Origin: Streptomyces sp. NBC_00483
Lineage (GTDB): Bacteria > Actinomycetota > Actinomycetes > Streptomycetales > Streptomycetaceae
Length of the DNA: 64,000 nucleotides
Reading direction: 5' to 3'
Assembly: GCF_036013745.1 (NCBI RefSeq)
Contig: NZ_CP107880.1
Coordinates: forward strand, 5,580,001-5,644,000
Shown in pieces: positions 60,568 to 64,000 of the stretch. A program made the position numbers and the translations under genes. Position 1 is the first letter of the stretch. Each line of letters opens with the position of its first letter. The notes under the pieces were generated by a model that saw nothing but the letters and a program-made list of their open reading frames with translations, had not been told where the DNA came from and made no database searches.

Positions 60568-61424
60568 CCACCAGTTCTTCGGAGCAGGGCGTAAGTCTGG
60601 GCATGCCACAACTGCCCGCGCCCGCGTACCCGGACGACGTCCGAACCCGTCTGGAGGCCGACGCGAAGGAGATCATCTCCCGCTACCCCGGCTCCCGCTC
60701 GGCGCTGCTTCCGCTGCTGCACCTCGTGCAGTCGGAGGAGGGTCATGTCACGCGCACCGGAATGCAGTTCTGCGCGGACATGCTCGGCCTGACCACCGCC
60801 GAGGTCACGGCCGTCGCGACCTTCTACACGATGTACCGCAGGAAGCCGAGCGGCGACTACCAAGTGGGCGTCTGCACCAACACGTTGTGCGCCGTCATGG
60901 GCGGCGACGCCATCTTCGAGTCGCTCCAGGACCACCTCGGCGTCGGCAACAACGGCACCACGGACGACGGCAAGATCACGCTGGAGCACATCGAGTGCAA
61001 CGCCGCTTGTGATTTCGCTCCCGTGGTGATGGTCAACTGGGAGTTCTTCGACAACCAGACGCCCGAGACCGCCAGGCAGCTCGTCGACGATCTGCGCGCG
61101 GGGTCCGAGGTGTCACCCACGCGCGGCGCTCCCTTGTGCACCTTCAAGGAGACCGCGCGGATCCTGGCCGGGTTCCCCGACGAGCGCGCCGGCGCCGTCG
61201 AGGCCGGCGGCAGCGCCGGGCCCGCCTCGCTGATCGGGCTCCGCCTGGCCAAGGGCGAGACGGAGCCCGCGCGCGTGGTCCACCCGCGCGGCGAGGGCAT
61301 CGAGGGCGAGGCGCCCCACGACCCGTCGCCCACCGAGCACTTGAGCTCGCACGACGCGCCGCAGGACACGTCGGCCTCCGACCCGCAGCACCCAGCGGGA
61401 CCGACCGCCGAGGAGGGGGAGTGA
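60564..61424 (+). CDS. nuoE: NADH-quinone oxidoreductase subunit E
   Basis: 286 aa. Thioredoxin-like [2Fe-2S] subunit: Cys104, Cys109 ([10 protein letters not shown]), Cys145, Cys149 ([10 protein letters not shown]). The last 90-100 residues, after AGFPDER, are a Pro/Glu/His-rich extension beyond the usual length of about 170-190, seen in Streptomyces NuoE as far as I recall. GTG start. Confidence 0.96.
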   Translation: MTTSSSEQGVSLGMPQLPAPAYPDDVRTRLEADAKEIISRYPGSRSALLPLLHLVQSEEGHVTRTGMQFCADMLGLTTAEVTAVATFYTMYRRKPSGDYQVGVCTNTLCAVMGGDAIFESLQDHLGVGNNGTTDDGKITLEHIECNAACDFAPVVMVNWEFFDNQTPETARQLVDDLRAGSEVSPTRGAPLCTFKETARILAGFPDERAGAVEAGGSAGPASLIGLRLAKGETEPARVVHPRGEGIEGEAPHDPSPTEHLSSHDAPQDTSASDPQHPAGPTAEEGE

Positions 61425-62791
61425 TGACCTTGGCAGCCGAGATCGACAACAACGACACCAGCCCGGAGAAGCTGCTCTCTCCGGTCCTGTCGGCCTTCTG
61501 GGACCAGGACAAGTCCTGGTCTTTGGATGTGTACCGCCGGCACGAGGGATACGAGGGGCTGCGAAAGGCCCTCGCCATGGCACCGGACGACCTGATCGCG
61601 TATGTGAAGGACGCGGGGCTCCGCGGGCGTGGTGGCGCCGGGTTCCCGACCGGGATGAAGTGGCAGTTCATCCCGCAGGGAGACGGCAAACCGCACTATC
61701 TAGTTGTCAACGCCGACGAATCGGAGCCGGGGACCTGCAAGGACATCCCGCTCCTCTTCGCGAACCCGCACAGCCTCATCGAGGGCATCGTGATCGCCTG
61801 TTACGCGATCCGTTCCGAGCACGCGTTCATCTACTTGCGCGGTGAAGTGGTCCCCGTACTGCGGCGCTTGCACGAGGCCGTGCGCGAGGCCTACGCCGCG
61901 GGGTATCTCGGGCAGAACGTCCTGGGCAGCGGTCTCAACCTTGAACTCACCGTGCACGCCGGCGCGGGCGCGTACATCTGTGGTGAGGAGACCGCACTCC
62001 TGGACTCGCTCGAAGGCCGCCGTGGTCAGCCGCGACTCCGTCCCCCCTTCCCTGCCGTCGCGGGCCTCTACGCCTGCCCCACTGTGGTGAACAACGTCGA
62101 GTCCATCGCGTCGGTTCCCGCAATCATCAATCGGGGCAAGGACTGGTTCAAATCGATGGGGAGCGAGAAGTCCCCGGGCTTCACGCTCTACTCGCTCAGC
62201 GGCCACGTCACGAGCCCCGGCCAGTACGAGGCCCCGCTCGGCATCACGCTGCGCCAGCTGCTCGACATGAGCGGCGGCATGCGGGCGGGCCACCGCCTCA
62301 AGTTCTGGACCCCCGGCGGCAGCTCGACGCCGATGTTCACCGAGGAACACCTCGACGTACCCCTCGATTACGAGGGCGTCGGCGCCGCCGGATCGATGCT
62401 CGGCACCAAGGCGCTGCAATGCTTCGACGAGACGACCTGCGTTGTGCGCGCGGTCACAAGGTGGACCGAGTTCTACGCCCACGAGTCCTGCGGCAAGTGC
62501 ACGCCGTGCCGTGAAGGAACGTACTGGCTCGTGCAGTTGCTGCGGGACATCGAGGCCGGCAAGGGCACGATGTCCGACCTCGACAAGCTGAACGACATCG
62601 CCGACAACATCAACGGCAAGTCGTTCTGCGCCCTCGGCGACGGCGCGGCCTCGCCGATCTTCTCCTCGCTCAAGTACTTCCGCGACGAGTACGAGCAGCA
62701 CATCACGGGCAAGGCCTGCCCCTTCGACCCGGCCAGGTCCACGCTGTGGGCCGGCCGGGGCGACAAGCACCGCACGGAGGTGAACGCGTGA
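61424..62791 (+). CDS. nuoF: NADH-quinone oxidoreductase subunit F
   Basis: 455 aa. NADH/FMN site: [16 protein letters not shown] and [19 protein letters not shown]. The N3 [4Fe-4S] cluster ligands are Cys356, Cys359, Cys362 ([12 protein letters not shown]) and Cys402. Entry point of electrons from NADH. The ATG at 61424 shares its A with the nuoE stop; GTG 61421 is one codon upstream. RBS AGGAGGGGGA. Confidence 0.97.
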   Translation: MTLAAEIDNNDTSPEKLLSPVLSAFWDQDKSWSLDVYRRHEGYEGLRKALAMAPDDLIAYVKDAGLRGRGGAGFPTGMKWQFIPQGDGKPHYLVVNADESEPGTCKDIPLLFANPHSLIEGIVIACYAIRSEHAFIYLRGEVVPVLRRLHEAVREAYAAGYLGQNVLGSGLNLELTVHAGAGAYICGEETALLDSLEGRRGQPRLRPPFPAVAGLYACPTVVNNVESIASVPAIINRGKDWFKSMGSEKSPGFTLYSLSGHVTSPGQYEAPLGITLRQLLDMSGGMRAGHRLKFWTPGGSSTPMFTEEHLDVPLDYEGVGAAGSMLGTKALQCFDETTCVVRAVTRWTEFYAHESCGKCTPCREGTYWLVQLLRDIEAGKGTMSDLDKLNDIADNINGKSFCALGDGAASPIFSSLKYFRDEYEQHITGKACPFDPARSTLWAGRGDKHRTEVNA

Positions 62792-64000
62792 CCGTCACGA
62801 CCAACGCTCCCTCCGGGGGCGGCGAAGCGGCTGTTCCGCCGGAGGACCTCGTCTCCCTCACCATCGACGGCATCGAGATCAGCGTCCCCAAGGGCACGCT
62901 GGTGATCCGGGCCGCCGAGATGCTGGGCATCGAGATCCCCCGGTTCTGCGACCATCCGCTGCTCGACCCGGCCGGCGCCTGTCGGCAGTGCATCGTGGAG
63001 GTGGAGGGCCAGCGCAAGCCGATGGCGTCCTGCACCATCACCTGCACCGACGGCATGGTGGTCAAGAGCCAGCTCTCCTCCCCGGTCGCCGAGAAGGCGC
63101 AGAAGGGGGTCATGGAGCTGCTGCTCATCAACCACCCCCTCGACTGCCCGGTCTGCGACAAGGGCGGCGAGTGCCCGCTCCAGAACCAGGCCATGTCGCA
63201 CGGCCAGGCCGACTCGCGCTTCGAGGGCAAGAAGCGCACCTTCGAGAAGCCGGTCCCGATCTCGAAGCAGGTGCTGCTCGACCGCGAGCGGTGCGTGCTG
63301 TGCGCACGCTGCACCCGGTTCTCCAACCAGATCGCGGGCGACCCGATGATCGAGCTGCTGGAGCGCGGCGCGCTCCAGCAGGTCGGCACGGGTGAGGGTG
63401 ACCCCTTCGAGTCGTACTTCTCCGGGAACACGATCCAGATCTGCCCGGTCGGCGCGCTGACCTCGGCGGCGTACCGGTTCCGCTCCCGCCCCTTCGACCT
63501 CGTGTCGTCGCCGAGCGTGTGCGAGCACTGCTCCGGCGGCTGCGCGACCCGCACCGACCACCGGCGCGGCAAGGTGATGCGCCGCCTCGCGGCCAACGAC
63601 TCCGAGGTCAACGAGGAGTGGATCTGCGACAAGGGCCGCTTCGGCTTCCGGTACGCGCAGAAGCCCGACCGGCTCACCAACCCCCTCGTACGGGACGCGG
63701 AGAGCGGTGAACTGCGGCCCGCTTCCTGGCCGGAGGCGCTGGAGGCCGCCGCGCGCGGGCTCGCCGCCGCCCGCGGCCGCACCGGTGTCCTCACCGGTGG
63801 CCGTCTCACCGTCGAGGACGCCTACGCGTACAGCAAGTTCGCGCGCGTCGCCCTCGACACGAACGACATCGATTTCCGCGCGCGCGTGCACAGCAGCGAG
63901 GAAGCCGACTTCCTGGCGGCACGCGTCGCCGGTCGTGGTCGCGACCTGGACGGCAGTGGGGTCACGTACAAGGCGCTCGAGAAGGCGCCCGCGGTCCTCC
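62788..64000 (+). CDS. nuoG: NADH-quinone oxidoreductase subunit G, 3' end outside window
   Basis: 404 codons visible. N-terminal [2Fe-2S] domain ([20 protein letters not shown]), His/Cys cluster region ([20 protein letters not shown]), 4Fe-4S ligands [12 protein letters not shown] and QICPVGAL, then the start of the molybdopterin-oxidoreductase-like domain ([17 protein letters not shown]). GTG start overlapping nuoF by 4 bp. The frame is still open at base 64000. Confidence 0.96.
   Translation, partial: MTVTTNAPSGGGEAAVPPEDLVSLTIDGIEISVPKGTLVIRAAEMLGIEIPRFCDHPLLDPAGACRQCIVEVEGQRKPMASCTITCTDGMVVKSQLSSPVAEKAQKGVMELLLINHPLDCPVCDKGGECPLQNQAMSHGQADSRFEGKKRTFEKPVPISKQVLLDRERCVLCARCTRFSNQIAGDPMIELLERGALQQVGTGEGDPFESYFSGNTIQICPVGALTSAAYRFRSRPFDLVSSPSVCEHCSGGCATRTDHRRGKVMRRLAANDSEVNEEWICDKGRFGFRYAQKPDRLTNPLVRDAESGELRPASWPEALEAAARGLAAARGRTGVLTGGRLTVEDAYAYSKFARVALDTNDIDFRARVHSSEEADFLAARVAGRGRDLDGSGVTYKALEKAPAVL

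Overview
The window is a GC-rich (roughly 70%) actinobacterial chromosome segment, almost certainly from a Streptomyces. Codon third positions are strongly G/C, GTG starts are frequent, many genes overlap by 4 bp (GTGA/ATGA), and the gene content (hemL, Res-type cytochrome c maturation, futalosine menaquinone genes, nuo operon) matches, from memory, the core region of Streptomyces chromosomes. No phage, insertion sequence, CRISPR array, rRNA or tRNA was seen. The accessory material consists mainly of transporters and regulators. About 64 protein genes are called; the first (flavin monooxygenase) and the last (nuoG) are cut by the window edges.

Layout. 0-7 kb: flavin monooxygenase plus FMN reductase, a glycosyltransferase, a second luciferase-like enzyme, hemL and a histidine phosphatase. 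7.3-12.8 kb: a deacetylase-like lipoprotein, then a System II cytochrome c maturation operon (TlpA/ResA-like, CcdA, ResB, CcsB/ResC). 12.9-19.3 kb: a 2OG/Fe(II)-type dioxygenase, a PucR regulator, a TetR with a perfect palindromic operator, a quinone oxidoreductase, an NCS1 nucleobase permease and a cytosine-deaminase-like enzyme. 19.4-24.9 kb: late menaquinone genes (UbiD-like decarboxylase, MqnP prenyltransferase, UbiX) plus an Lrp/AsnC regulator and mqnE. 25-28 kb: GNAT, DUF4229 and a symporter preceded by a cysteine-containing leader peptide. 28-32.6 kb: a fatty-acid module (thiolase, FabG4-like reductase, MaoC-like dehydratase, TetR). 32.7-38 kb: XRE, MFS, AraC, DUF2000, a second MFS and a cupin remnant. 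38.1-45.5 kb: an RpiR-type regulator divergent from a tightly coupled operon of a C45 acyl hydrolase and a complete oligopeptide-type ABC importer. 45.6-55.8 kb: cold-shock protein, mqnA, Ser/Thr kinase, prepilin peptidase, mqnC, menG and a geranylgeranyl-reductase-like flavoprotein. 56-64 kb: an NlpC/P60 hydrolase divergent from nuoA-nuoG.

Much of the window serves respiration: haem precursor synthesis (hemL), cytochrome c assembly, menaquinone synthesis by the futalosine route (mqnA, mqnC, mqnE, UbiD/UbiX, MqnP, MenG, possible prenyl-chain reductase) and complex I. The nuo promoter region carries a Rex-operator-like site, suggesting NADH/NAD+ control.

The non-coding layer is informative. 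There are two dispersed intergenic repeat families; one has been captured as the C-terminal coding sequence of two transporter genes. A third inverted repeat recurs between two convergent gene pairs. Several core genes have a TANNNT-like box 5-7 nt before the start codon, which suggests leaderless mRNAs. Long gaps are 1645-1953 (repeats), 26129-26548 (terminator, leader peptide, hairpin), 51677-52322 (repeats) and 56841-57550 (divergent regulatory region). All promoter, operator and terminator calls are pattern readings by eye.
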